Source: an uncultured Alphaproteobacteria bacterium (GTDB lineage Bacteria > Pseudomonadota > Alphaproteobacteria > CAAGCB01 > CAG-977). From it: 41,819 nucleotides of DNA. The stretch lies in NCBI GenBank assembly GCA_944393745.1, contig CALYBD010000021.1, positions 1 to 41,819 of the forward strand. Direction: 5' to 3'. Below, piece by piece: positions 17,301 to 25,659 of this stretch. Both the position numbers and the translations under genes were made by a program. Every line of letters starts with the position of its first letter. Position 1 is the first letter of the stretch. Below the pieces are notes generated by a model. The model ran no database searches. It saw only the letters and a program-made list of their open reading frames with translations, and had not been told where the DNA came from.

Positions 17301-18224
17301 ATGAAGACCGTTTTTATGGGAACACCCGATTTTGCGCTGGCAGCTTTAAAGGCTTTACATTCCAAACATGATGTTGTTTGTGTTTACACGCAGCCGCCGC
17401 GTCCCAGCGGCCGCGGGCACAAGCTGACCCCATCGCCCGTTCAGCAGTATGCCGAAGAACACAATATTCCCGTCCGCTGCCCGCCGACATTTAAACCGCA
17501 GGAAGAAAAGGACGCTTTCGCCGCTTTGAATGCTGATGTTGCGGTTGTCGCCGCTTACGGATTAATCTTGCCGAAAGCCTGTCTGAACGCCTTTAAATAC
17601 GGCTGCATCAACATTCACGGCTCTTTGCTGCCGCGTTGGCGCGGCGCCGCCCCGATTCAACGGGCAATTATGGCCGGGGACAAAGAAACGGGCGTCACGC
17701 TGATGCAGATGGACGCCGGCATGGATACCGGCGATATGCTCTTGACGAAAAAAATTCCGATCGGGAAAAAAGACACTTCCGGTTCCGTTTTTGATAAAAT
17801 GGCCGTTCTGGGCGGCGAAATATTGCTGGAAGGACTGGAATTACTGGAACAAGGCAGGCTGATTGCGCAGAAACAGCCTCAAAACGGTATTACTCACGCT
17901 GCCAAAATCGCCAAAGAAGAAGGGCTGCTTTCTTTTGATCTGTCCGCGGCCGAATTGGACTGCAAAATCCGCGGTTTGCTGCCGTGGCCGGGTGCCTGGT
18001 TTTATCATAACGGCGAACGCATTTCCGTTTTGGACGCCGATCCGGTTGAATTAAACGGTTCCTTTGCCCCCGGAACGGTTTGTAAAAATCTGACAATTGC
18101 CTGCGGATCCGGCGGATTGAAGCTGAACGTGCTTCGAAGGGACGGCAAAAAAGCGCTGCCCGCGGAGGAATTTCTGCGCGGCTTTAATCTGCCCGAAGGA
18201 ACGGTTCTGAATGCCGCGGTATAA
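17301..18224 (+). CDS. fmt: Methionyl-tRNA formyltransferase
   Basis: A 307-residue enzyme that formylates initiator Met-tRNA using 10-formyl-tetrahydrofolate. The N-terminal Rossmann domain opens with MKTVFMGTPDFAL. The catalytic triad is Asn104 and His106 in INIHGSLLPRWRGAAPIQ, with Asp142 in GMDTGD. The C-terminal tRNA-contacting OB domain includes GLLPWPGAWF. Length is normal. It overlaps truA by 14 bases. Confidence 0.97.
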   Translation: MKTVFMGTPDFALAALKALHSKHDVVCVYTQPPRPSGRGHKLTPSPVQQYAEEHNIPVRCPPTFKPQEEKDAFAALNADVAVVAAYGLILPKACLNAFKYGCINIHGSLLPRWRGAAPIQRAIMAGDKETGVTLMQMDAGMDTGDMLLTKKIPIGKKDTSGSVFDKMAVLGGEILLEGLELLEQGRLIAQKQPQNGITHAAKIAKEEGLLSFDLSAAELDCKIRGLLPWPGAWFYHNGERISVLDADPVELNGSFAPGTVCKNLTIACGSGGLKLNVLRRDGKKALPAEEFLRGFNLPEGTVLNAAV

Positions 18225-18948
18225 AATCACCATTGAATACGACGGGACAAATTATTCCGGCTGGCAGCAGCAAAACAAAGCCCCTTCAATTCAGGAAGAA
18301 TTGCAAAAAGCGGCCTTCTGTTTTTTAAAAGAAAACGTCCTGATTACCGGTGCGGGGCGAACGGACGCCGGCGTGCACGCTTTGGGGCAGGTGGCGCATT
18401 TTGACACCTCGAAAACAATTGATCCGTTTCGTCTGTGCCAAGCCTTTAACGCAAATTTGCGTCCGCAGCCGATTTCCGTTCTGGCGGCAGAAAAAGTCAG
18501 TGATACGTTTCATGCCCGTTTTGATGCCAAAAAACGATTTTATATTTATAAAATCCTCAACCGCCGGTCGCGCCCCGCTTTATATCAAAACCGTGCCTGG
18601 TGGGTACATCAGCCGCTGGACGAAGCGGCAATGGCCGATGCGGCGCAGGTGTTGATCGGAAAACATGATTTTACGACTTTTCGCGCTGCGGCCTGTCAGG
18701 CCAAATCGCCCGTTAAAACGTTGGACGAAATCAGAATTGAACGTTACGGAGATTTTATTTTTCTGTATTTTTCCGCCCGTTCTTTTCTGCATCATCAGGT
18801 ACGCAATATTGTCGGCACCTTAAAACTGGTCGGTGAAGGCAAGTGGACGAAACAAAACGTCATTGACGCTCTGGCGGCCAAAGATCGCAAAGCCGGCGGG
18901 CCGACCGCAGCGGCGGAAGGTCTTTATTTTGAAAAAGTTCTTTATTGA
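18211..18948 (+). CDS. truA: tRNA pseudouridine synthase A
   Basis: A 245-residue TruA, which forms pseudouridine at positions 38-40 of the anticodon arm. It has IEYDGTNYSGWQQQ near the N-terminus, the catalytic Asp52 in GAGRTDAGVHALGQV, and the C-terminal FLHHQVRNIVGTL block. Length is normal. The start lies inside the fmt 3' end, so translation is probably coupled. Third and last gene of the operon. Confidence 0.97.
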   Translation: MPRYKITIEYDGTNYSGWQQQNKAPSIQEELQKAAFCFLKENVLITGAGRTDAGVHALGQVAHFDTSKTIDPFRLCQAFNANLRPQPISVLAAEKVSDTFHARFDAKKRFYIYKILNRRSRPALYQNRAWWVHQPLDEAAMADAAQVLIGKHDFTTFRAAACQAKSPVKTLDEIRIERYGDFIFLYFSARSFLHHQVRNIVGTLKLVGEGKWTKQNVIDALAAKDRKAGGPTAAAEGLYFEKVLY

Positions 18949-19016
18949 AGTTTGAGTATTTTTTTGTAAAAATTCTCTTATCCCTGAAAGATATTCTTTT
19001 TCGGTAAAGGCATATG

Positions 19017-19700
19017 ATGGATCTGATTGCTTTTTTAAATCAGCGAAAGGCGTTAAATGAAGCCGGCGATACGAACGGTCTGGCGGCTTTGGAAAAAGAG
19101 GCAGCGGAAATCGTTGAACAGTTTCTGGACGGCAGCTGTGCCGCGGAAACGGAAACGGCACCGTTGTTTTATTCTTTTTTCAAAACGTTTTCTCAGACAG
19201 ACAACGATTATTTAAAATCGGGCTGTGAACAGGCCGTTGAAAAAATACAGCCGCTGCTGGACGAATTTGATGAAGAACATCATCTGACGCATTTAGACGA
19301 ACTGAACCAGAATGTTATTGAATATAATCTGGGCAAGCTGGCGGTTTTTGAACGCTTAAACCCGTTTGAAAAGGAAAAAGACAAATTGAAATTTCCGGCT
19401 TTTTCCGATTTGCTGCGGCTGACGGATCAAATCGAAATTACGGACGGCGGTGAAGACGCGCATCTTCGTTTTGTTGAAACGCTGATAGACGCATCGAAGT
19501 TGCAGACTTTTATGACGCTCAGCCTGTCGGATAAAAAAATTACGCAGGATCTTTATTTATCGACTTTGCGCAGCAACATGGAAAATAATCTGGTTTTAAT
19601 GTTTACCGCCGATCGTATCAAGGCCGGTATGCCGATCAGTGACAAAACCGTCAGCATTTTAAAAGCAGAATATCAAAAATTTTTAACGGCAATTAATTAA
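19017..19700 (+). CDS. Hypothetical protein, acidic and helical
   Basis: A 227-residue protein I do not recognise. It is rich in Glu, Asp and Leu with heptad-like spacing, suggesting an all-helical soluble protein, with no signal peptide or membrane segment. The ATG at 19017 lies 6 bases after AAAGG; an adjacent ATG at 19014 is too close to it. Only 10 bases separate it from the next gene, with which it probably forms a two-gene operon: a soluble helical protein beside a Gly/Ala-rich hydrophobic one. A chaperone-with-client or regulator relation is possible, but nothing in the sequence proves it. Confidence 0.7.
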   Translation: MDLIAFLNQRKALNEAGDTNGLAALEKEAAEIVEQFLDGSCAAETETAPLFYSFFKTFSQTDNDYLKSGCEQAVEKIQPLLDEFDEEHHLTHLDELNQNVIEYNLGKLAVFERLNPFEKEKDKLKFPAFSDLLRLTDQIEITDGGEDAHLRFVETLIDASKLQTFMTLSLSDKKITQDLYLSTLRSNMENNLVLMFTADRIKAGMPISDKTVSILKAEYQKFLTAIN

Positions 19701-19710
19701 GAGGTCAAAA

Positions 19711-20625
19711 ATGTCTCTTTTCACGTTATCACAAAAAACAGTCGAGATTTTTGCCGCCAATGCGACACAACAGGCCATGATGATTCATCGCAGAGTGAAT
19801 CAAAAGAAAAACAATGTACTGAAATCCGTTCCTCTTTTGCAAAAAATGAAAGAAAAGATCACGGAATTTGATCAGGAAATGACAAAGAGACTGGGCAAAA
19901 ATTATACAAAAGTGCGAAATATTGCCGTCGGGGTCGGAAAATTTTATGTCGCCGGGCAATTCGGCGGGCCGGGTATTATTGTGTTAGGGGCGATTAATGC
20001 CGCCAAAGCCGTTAAACCGCTTTTAAAAAATGCCGAAGAACAGCGGCAGGCGGGAAAAGTTACGGGATTGTTTGATTATATGTCCAAACATCCCAAAGAA
20101 GCCGGAAAAACAATGGCTTCCGCTTCCTTGGGCGCCGGTGCCATTGTTTTCGGGCTGGCCGGAATGCTGGACGCAAAATTTGTTACCCGCGCCGCCGCAA
20201 CGGCTCTGGTTGTTTTGCCCGAAATGAAGGCTCTGAAAGAAACCGCCGAAAGTATTATTAAGGGAGAAAAAACGGCGAAACAAGCTTTTAAAGATTTGGG
20301 AAATGATATTCTGACCGTCGGTATCAGTGCGGCTTCTTTCATTGCCGGAAATTACGGCTATCTTGCTTCGGAAAACGGTGCTTCCGGAATGGAATCGGCC
20401 ACGGAAACCGGCAACACGGGCGGTGTATCCGTCGGTGTTAAAGGAGCCGATAAACCCAATTCAAAACAAAAATCGACAAATCAGACCGATACGACAATGC
20501 CCCCCGCGTCCGTAAAAAACAAAGAAAAATCGTTGCAAAGTACATTAACCCAAAACAACACAAAAACTCCGCCGGTTGCCGCGGTACGGGAAGCTTTACG
20601 CATAAAAACGCAAAAAGGCCTGTAA
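19711..20625 (+). CDS. Hypothetical protein with Gly/Ala-rich hydrophobic segments
   Basis: A 304-residue protein without a recognised domain. The first 70 residues are basic and helical. Three Gly/Ala-rich hydrophobic stretches follow at about residues 75-100, 130-170 and 196-222 (for example FGGPGIIVLGAINAAKAV and ASLGAGAIVFGLAGML). The last 80 residues are Ser/Thr/Asn/Lys-rich and look disordered. There is no signal peptide. A basic start, glycine-zipper-like segments and a polar tail are seen in membrane-inserting effectors and toxins, but I cannot assign that role. AGAGG lies 8 bases upstream of the ATG. Confidence 0.7.
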   Translation: MSLFTLSQKTVEIFAANATQQAMMIHRRVNQKKNNVLKSVPLLQKMKEKITEFDQEMTKRLGKNYTKVRNIAVGVGKFYVAGQFGGPGIIVLGAINAAKAVKPLLKNAEEQRQAGKVTGLFDYMSKHPKEAGKTMASASLGAGAIVFGLAGMLDAKFVTRAAATALVVLPEMKALKETAESIIKGEKTAKQAFKDLGNDILTVGISAASFIAGNYGYLASENGASGMESATETGNTGGVSVGVKGADKPNSKQKSTNQTDTTMPPASVKNKEKSLQSTLTQNNTKTPPVAAVREALRIKTQKGL

Positions 20626-20649
20626 GCATTTTCGGGCGGTTTGTTCGGT

Positions 20650-22386
20650 TTAAATGGCAAACTGGCTGTTGTATAAATCGGCATAAAACCCTTTTCGGGC
20701 CAATAATTCTTCGTGCGTTCCCCGTTCGACAATCCGCCCCGAATCCATAACCAAAATCAAATCCGCCCGTCGGATTGTCGATAACCGATGCGCAACGATA
20801 AAGCTGGTGCGTCCGCGCATCATGTCATCAAACGCTTTTTGCACATAAATTTCCGTGCGCGTGTCAATTGAACTGGTGGCTTCGTCCAAAATCAGCATGG
20901 ATGGCAAGGAAAGCATGGCGCGCGCAATACACAACAGCTGTTTTTGCCCTTGGGAAAGGTTGCCGCCGTCTTCGGCAATTTGCGTATCATACCCGTCGGG
21001 CAGGCGTTTGATAAAACTGTCGGCATGTGCGGCAACCGCAGCGCCGGCAATTTCATATTCCGATGCGTTCGGACGGCCGTAAGCAATGTTATCGCGCACG
21101 GATCCGGCTTTTAACCACGTATCCTGCAAAACCATGCCGAACGACGCGCGCAGACTGTCGCGTGTTAAATCCGTCACCTTCTTGTTGCTGACAATAATTT
21201 GTCCCGCATTAACGTCATAAAAACGCATCAGCAGGTTGATTAACGTTGTCTTGCCGCAACCCGTTCGACCGACAATCGCAATTTTCTGCCCCGGCCGAAC
21301 GGACAAACTTAAATCTTCAATCAATTTGATTTCCGGCACATAAGAAAAGGAAACACGATCCAAAACAACCGAACCGTCCGCACGTGTCAAAACGGCAGCG
21401 TCCGGCGAATCCGGCGTTTCCGGTTCGGCATCAATTATTTCAAACAGCCTTTTGGCCGAAGCCAGCGCGCTTTGCAGTTCGGCAATGACTCCCGAAATTT
21501 CGTTAAACGGTTTTGTATATTGATTGGCGTAACTTAAAAAACACGACAGTTGCCCGACACTTAACAGGCCGGTAACGGCTGTCAGTGCGCCGACAATACC
21601 GACCAGTGTATAAACAACGCCGTTGACAAAACGCGTGCACGGATTAGTAACGGAAGAAAAGAACAAAGCTTTTATTCCGCAGACACGCAGGCGTTCGTTA
21701 ATTTCCTCAAACTGCCGGATCGCCTCCGGTTCGCGTCCGAAGGCTTTGACCACCTTCATATTTCCGATTGTTTCTTCTACCATGGCGCTCATTTCGCCAC
21801 GCGTTTCGGATTGCAGTTTGAACAGATTAAAGGTGCGCCTGGCAATAAAATTGGCGACAAACAGCGAAAGCGGCGTTACGAAAACAACCAGCAGCGTAAT
21901 TTTAACATTGATCGCCAGCATAAATCCGATCGTTCCGAAAATGGTCACAACGCCCGTAAACAGCTGTGTAAAACCCATCAGCAAGCCGTCGGCGACTTGT
22001 TCGGCATCAACAATTACACGGCTGAGAATATCGCCGTGCGCATTCGAATCAATAAAGCGCAGCGGAACTTTTTGCAGGCGTTCGAAAGCCTTCAGGCGGA
22101 TATCACGCACGGTCAGATAAGTGATCTTATTACTGCACAATCCCATCAGCCATTGGCTGAAGGCCGTTATTGCAACCACAAATCCCAGTGTTGTTAAAAG
22201 AGATTTCAGTGCGCTGAAATTGACTTGCCCTTTGGCAATGACCAGATCAACGGCTCGTCCGGTCAGTACGGGGGCATACAAGCTTAAAGAAACGCTGATC
22301 ACCGCCAGAATCAAAGCCAAAAACAAATAAGGCAGATAAGGACGCGTAAAAGAAAGCAGGCGTTTTAACAAACGTTGTTTCGGCAT
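20650..22386 (-). CDS. ABC exporter half-transporter, catalytically canonical subunit
   Basis: A 578-residue protein with a six-helix type IV exporter domain (about residues 15-310) and an ATPase domain. Walker A is VGRTGCGKTT (near 373-381), Walker B with catalytic Glu is MLILDEATSSID (near 502) and the switch His is in VAHRLST. The signature is LSQGQ rather than LSGGQ. The ATG at 22386 overlaps the upstream gene's stop (TGATG); GTG at 22389 is an alternative. It pairs with the next subunit as a heterodimer. Substrate cannot be predicted; such pairs export drugs, lipids or peptides. Confidence 0.93.
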   Translation of the reverse strand: MPKQRLLKRLLSFTRPYLPYLFLALILAVISVSLSLYAPVLTGRAVDLVIAKGQVNFSALKSLLTTLGFVVAITAFSQWLMGLCSNKITYLTVRDIRLKAFERLQKVPLRFIDSNAHGDILSRVIVDAEQVADGLLMGFTQLFTGVVTIFGTIGFMLAINVKITLLVVFVTPLSLFVANFIARRTFNLFKLQSETRGEMSAMVEETIGNMKVVKAFGREPEAIRQFEEINERLRVCGIKALFFSSVTNPCTRFVNGVVYTLVGIVGALTAVTGLLSVGQLSCFLSYANQYTKPFNEISGVIAELQSALASAKRLFEIIDAEPETPDSPDAAVLTRADGSVVLDRVSFSYVPEIKLIEDLSLSVRPGQKIAIVGRTGCGKTTLINLLMRFYDVNAGQIIVSNKKVTDLTRDSLRASFGMVLQDTWLKAGSVRDNIAYGRPNASEYEIAGAAVAAHADSFIKRLPDGYDTQIAEDGGNLSQGQKQLLCIARAMLSLPSMLILDEATSSIDTRTEIYVQKAFDDMMRGRTSFIVAHRLSTIRRADLILVMDSGRIVERGTHEELLARKGFYADLYNSQFAI

Positions 22387-24110
22387 CACACTTCTTCCTT
22401 TTCCAGCTGAGATAAGCAGATTTCGCGATAAACGGAACAGCTTTCAAACAATTCGTCATGTTGACCGATCCCGACGGTTTTGCCGTCGTCCAGTACGATA
22501 ATAAAATCGGCATTTTTTAATGTTGACACGCGTTGTGAAACCAAAAAGACGGTCATACCGGTTGTTTCTTTTTTCAGGGCCTTGCGCAGTGCGGCGTCCG
22601 TCGCAAAATCCAATGCCGAAGCACTGTCGTCCAAAATCAGAATTTCCGGCCGGCCGACCAAAGCCCGTGCAATGGTTAAACGTTGGCGTTGTCCGCCCGA
22701 AAGATTTTTGGCCCCCTGCGTGATCATTGTTTCAAGCCGATCGGGCTTTGAAACGACAAATTCCCACCCTTGCGCGATTTTTAAAGCCTGTTCGATTTCT
22801 TCATCTGTCGCGTCTTTTTTCCCCCAGCACAGATTTTCACGGAGTGTGCCTTTAAATAAAACGGCTTTTTGCGGAACGATCCCGATTTTGCGGTGCAGTT
22901 CGGCAAAGGGATATTTTTTTACATCGACACCGTCAATTAAAACGCGGCCTTTTGTCACATCGTAAAAGCGCGCCATCAGGTTAACCAGCGTTGTTTTTCC
23001 TGCGCCCGTGCCGCCGATAATTCCAACAACGCTTCCGGCGGGAACGGAAAATGAAATATGGCTTAAAGCTTCTTCTTCGGCTTTTTTATAACTGAAAGAA
23101 ACATCGTCAAAAACCACTCGGGGCGCATCGGTAAAAACACAAACGGGTTGTTGAGATTCGGCAAGGCCGGGGGAAATATCAAACACTTCGTTAATACGCA
23201 CGGCACACGCCGAAGCTTTGGTAAAAGCAATAATCAAATTTGCCAAAGCAACCAGCGCCAATAAAATCTGTGACATATAATTAACCAGTGCGATAACTTC
23301 TCCCTGAGTTAAGCGGCCTTCGTTGACCTGAAATCCGCCGCCCCATACAATGGCGATGACGGCAGCATTGACAACGACGTATGTCGCCGGATTTAAAAGT
23401 GCCGCGATTTTCCCGGCCCAAAGCTGTTCATTCATTAAAACGCCGCACGTTGTTCCGAATGTCCGTATTTCTTCGTTTTGTTTGGAAAAAGCCCGAATTA
23501 CGCGAACACCTGCCAGATTTTCCCGGGTCAACAGGGAAATTCTGTCCAGAGTTGCCTGTATTTTTTGATAACAGGGCACCGTCGCAGACATCACAAAGTA
23601 AATGACGGCGCCGATCAGCGGGGTGGCGATCAGAAAAATAACAGCCAGTTTTACATCAACGAAAAATGCCATAATGACGGCACCGATAACGATAAACGGC
23701 GAACGCAGAAACAGGCGCAGCACTAAATTGACGCCGGTTTGCGCCTGATTAATGTCTCCGGTCAGCCGCGTAATCAAAGACGGTGTGCCGATTTCGTCCA
23801 GTTCGCTGTAAGATAAACGGGAAACATGGTTGAACAAAGCACTGCGCAAAGCTGTTCCGAACCCCATGGAGGCTTTGGCGGCAAAGTATTGAGCGGTGAG
23901 GGAACAAACCAGCCCCAGCACCCCTAAAAACACCATCAGCCCGCCCATTTTATAAATATAGATCGTATCCGCGTTTTTAATCCCGGTATCGATAATTCCC
24001 GCCATGACCAAAGGAACCAGCAGTTCAAAGCAGGCTTCCAGAAATTTAAACAAAGGGCCGATGGCGCATTCTTTTTTGTAATCTTTCAAAAAACGGACAA
24101 GCTTAAACAT
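22386..24110 (-). CDS. ABC exporter half-transporter, degenerate subunit
   Basis: A 574-residue exporter half with an N-terminal membrane domain (residues about 15-300) and an ATPase domain: Walker A GGTGAGKT (366-373), canonical signature LSGGQ (470-474), and Walker B LILDD (491-495). The catalytic Glu is replaced by Asp495 and the switch His by Gln526 (VSQRVST). Its ATP site is therefore degenerate, and it would be completed by the partner's unusual LSQGQ. This asymmetry is typical of heterodimeric exporters such as TM287/288. The signature here completes the active site on the partner. First gene of the pair; no strong ribosome-binding site is seen. Confidence 0.93.
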   Translation of the reverse strand: MFKLVRFLKDYKKECAIGPLFKFLEACFELLVPLVMAGIIDTGIKNADTIYIYKMGGLMVFLGVLGLVCSLTAQYFAAKASMGFGTALRSALFNHVSRLSYSELDEIGTPSLITRLTGDINQAQTGVNLVLRLFLRSPFIVIGAVIMAFFVDVKLAVIFLIATPLIGAVIYFVMSATVPCYQKIQATLDRISLLTRENLAGVRVIRAFSKQNEEIRTFGTTCGVLMNEQLWAGKIAALLNPATYVVVNAAVIAIVWGGGFQVNEGRLTQGEVIALVNYMSQILLALVALANLIIAFTKASACAVRINEVFDISPGLAESQQPVCVFTDAPRVVFDDVSFSYKKAEEEALSHISFSVPAGSVVGIIGGTGAGKTTLVNLMARFYDVTKGRVLIDGVDVKKYPFAELHRKIGIVPQKAVLFKGTLRENLCWGKKDATDEEIEQALKIAQGWEFVVSKPDRLETMITQGAKNLSGGQRQRLTIARALVGRPEILILDDSASALDFATDAALRKALKKETTGMTVFLVSQRVSTLKNADFIIVLDDGKTVGIGQHDELFESCSVYREICLSQLEKEEV

Positions 24111-24206
24111 TTTTTTATTCGGTTAACGGGAATAACATTGTTTTTTCCTACACGTCCGTTGCCTGAAAAACAAGAAAAAACTGAACGGGCTGTTGTGTGT
24201 GCAATC

Positions 24207-24235
24207 TTGTGTTTGAAACGGGAATTTGATACACT
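24207..24235 (+). promoter_or_regulatory. Candidate promoter of the ELM1-like gene
   Basis: TTGTGT, a 17-base spacer and TACACT (24230-24235) lie 25 bases upstream of the chosen ATG. Both boxes are only partial matches. Confidence 0.3.
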
Positions 24236-24260
24236 GAAAAAAAAAGATAAAGGGCAAAAA

Positions 24261-25523
24261 ATGGAATACTGCGGTTTTTTCAGCGGCCGGCTGGGGTCGG
24301 ACAATCAGACTCGCGGCTTGATTTTAGAGGCCGAAACGGATAAAAAAGTTCCCGTAACGCGTGATAAGCTTTTGAAATCTCCCGACGGGCAGCCGTTGGA
24401 CAGGTCACGTTATGCCGATGAGGCGTCTTTTAAAAAAGATGTCTTTGCCGCTTTGGATTCTTATTTGTCAAATGCGCAAAAGCCGGACGTCTTTGTACTG
24501 CCGTTTAACCATGGCGATATGAAAAATGCGCCGAATGATGCGGACGCTTTGGCCAAAACGATCAAGGAATATTACGGCGAAAAAAATCTGGGTGCGGTGA
24601 CGACTCTGGTTTTGACGGGTGCTTTTCACGATTATCGCCACGTCGATCTGGCAAACGTTCCGTATCATTTGATGAATGAAGAACAGGCAAAACGGTTAAA
24701 CAAAGATCCCGAACTGCAAAAGAAAATCATTCCGACGCTGGGGGTTGCCGGCAATCTGACTCGTCTGAGAATCCAACAGGAAGGGAATACGCCTCGTTTT
24801 GCCGAAGAGCTGGCGCAGTATAAAAACGGCAAGCCGACGGTTTTCTTTTCTTTGGGCGGCCGTGTCGAAGGGCCTGAAATTCAATTCACGATGAAAGATG
24901 CGGAAAATATCTGGAAAAAAGCGCTGGAATTTCAAAAAAACGGCTTTAACGTTGCTTTGGGCAACAGCCCGCGTACGCCGACGGACGTGACGGACTTTTT
25001 GTTTGAAAAAGCACAGAAAAACGGCATGAATTTTTATAATGCCAAAAAAATCGCCGAAGCGGAAACATCCGATTTTCGCCTGTATACCGGCAAATACAAA
25101 AAGGAATTTGCGGATCAACAACAAAAATTGGGTAACATCTATCCGGCCATTTTGTCGGTTTCAAATATTGTTGTCGGGACAAAAGACAGCTTTTCGTATA
25201 CGTCGGATACGGCGGCACTGGGAATCAGAACGGCCGTTTATGCCGATATGTTCATTGATCCGGTTAAACGTCCGGATTGTGACAGGTTGTTTAATTCCGT
25301 TAAAAATAAATACGTTTTTGATTTAAACGATTCGCGCGTTTTTAATCCGAAAGAAACGCTGCCCGTTTTGCCGCAGACCAATGCAACAATCATTGCCGCC
25401 GTTAAAAAATTCGATCGGGAAAAAACCATCGAACGACTGAAGGCCGCCAAACAGGCGCATCGACAGGCCGGCGTTGATCAAAACATTGTTGCTTTAAAAC
25501 TGAAAAAAGGCCTTCAGCGTTAA
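24261..25523 (+). CDS. ELM1-like (DUF1022) GT-B fold protein
   Basis: A 420-residue protein. I choose the start at 24261 (MEYCGFFSGRLG), which has AAAGGG at 6 bases; an in-frame ATG at 24138 would precede the candidate promoter. The C-terminal half fits the mitochondrial-fission ELM1 family: FFSLGGR (195-201), ALGNSPRTPTDV (232-243, matching the SRRTP block) and NIVVGTKDSFSYTSDTAALG (302-321, matching the VTaDSxSMxSEA block). The family resembles GT-B glycosyltransferases; some bacterial members sit in envelope gene sets. The first 180 residues are less typical, and conserved positions vary (NSPRTP, DSFSYTSD), so activity is uncertain. Stands alone, divergent from the ABC pair. Confidence 0.6.
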   Translation: MEYCGFFSGRLGSDNQTRGLILEAETDKKVPVTRDKLLKSPDGQPLDRSRYADEASFKKDVFAALDSYLSNAQKPDVFVLPFNHGDMKNAPNDADALAKTIKEYYGEKNLGAVTTLVLTGAFHDYRHVDLANVPYHLMNEEQAKRLNKDPELQKKIIPTLGVAGNLTRLRIQQEGNTPRFAEELAQYKNGKPTVFFSLGGRVEGPEIQFTMKDAENIWKKALEFQKNGFNVALGNSPRTPTDVTDFLFEKAQKNGMNFYNAKKIAEAETSDFRLYTGKYKKEFADQQQKLGNIYPAILSVSNIVVGTKDSFSYTSDTAALGIRTAVYADMFIDPVKRPDCDRLFNSVKNKYVFDLNDSRVFNPKETLPVLPQTNATIIAAVKKFDREKTIERLKAAKQAHRQAGVDQNIVALKLKKGLQR

Positions 25524-25606
25524 AACGGACGGATACTTTTTTCGCGGTTCGCATCGGTCTTTTTAATTAAGCGCAGAGGGGCAGGTTTTTTGTGCCTGTT
25601 GCCGAT

Positions 25607-25630
25607 CGGTTTTGCTCGTTAACCGTTTTT
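25607..25630 (+). terminator. Weak terminator after the ELM1-like gene
   Basis: A 5-base stem (CGGTT 25607-25611 with AACCG 25621-25625) and 9-base loop are followed by five T. It lies in the gap between convergent genes. The stem is short, so support is modest. Confidence 0.35.
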
Positions 25631-25659
25631 AAGACCTTTTACAATAAGGGCAGGGCTTT

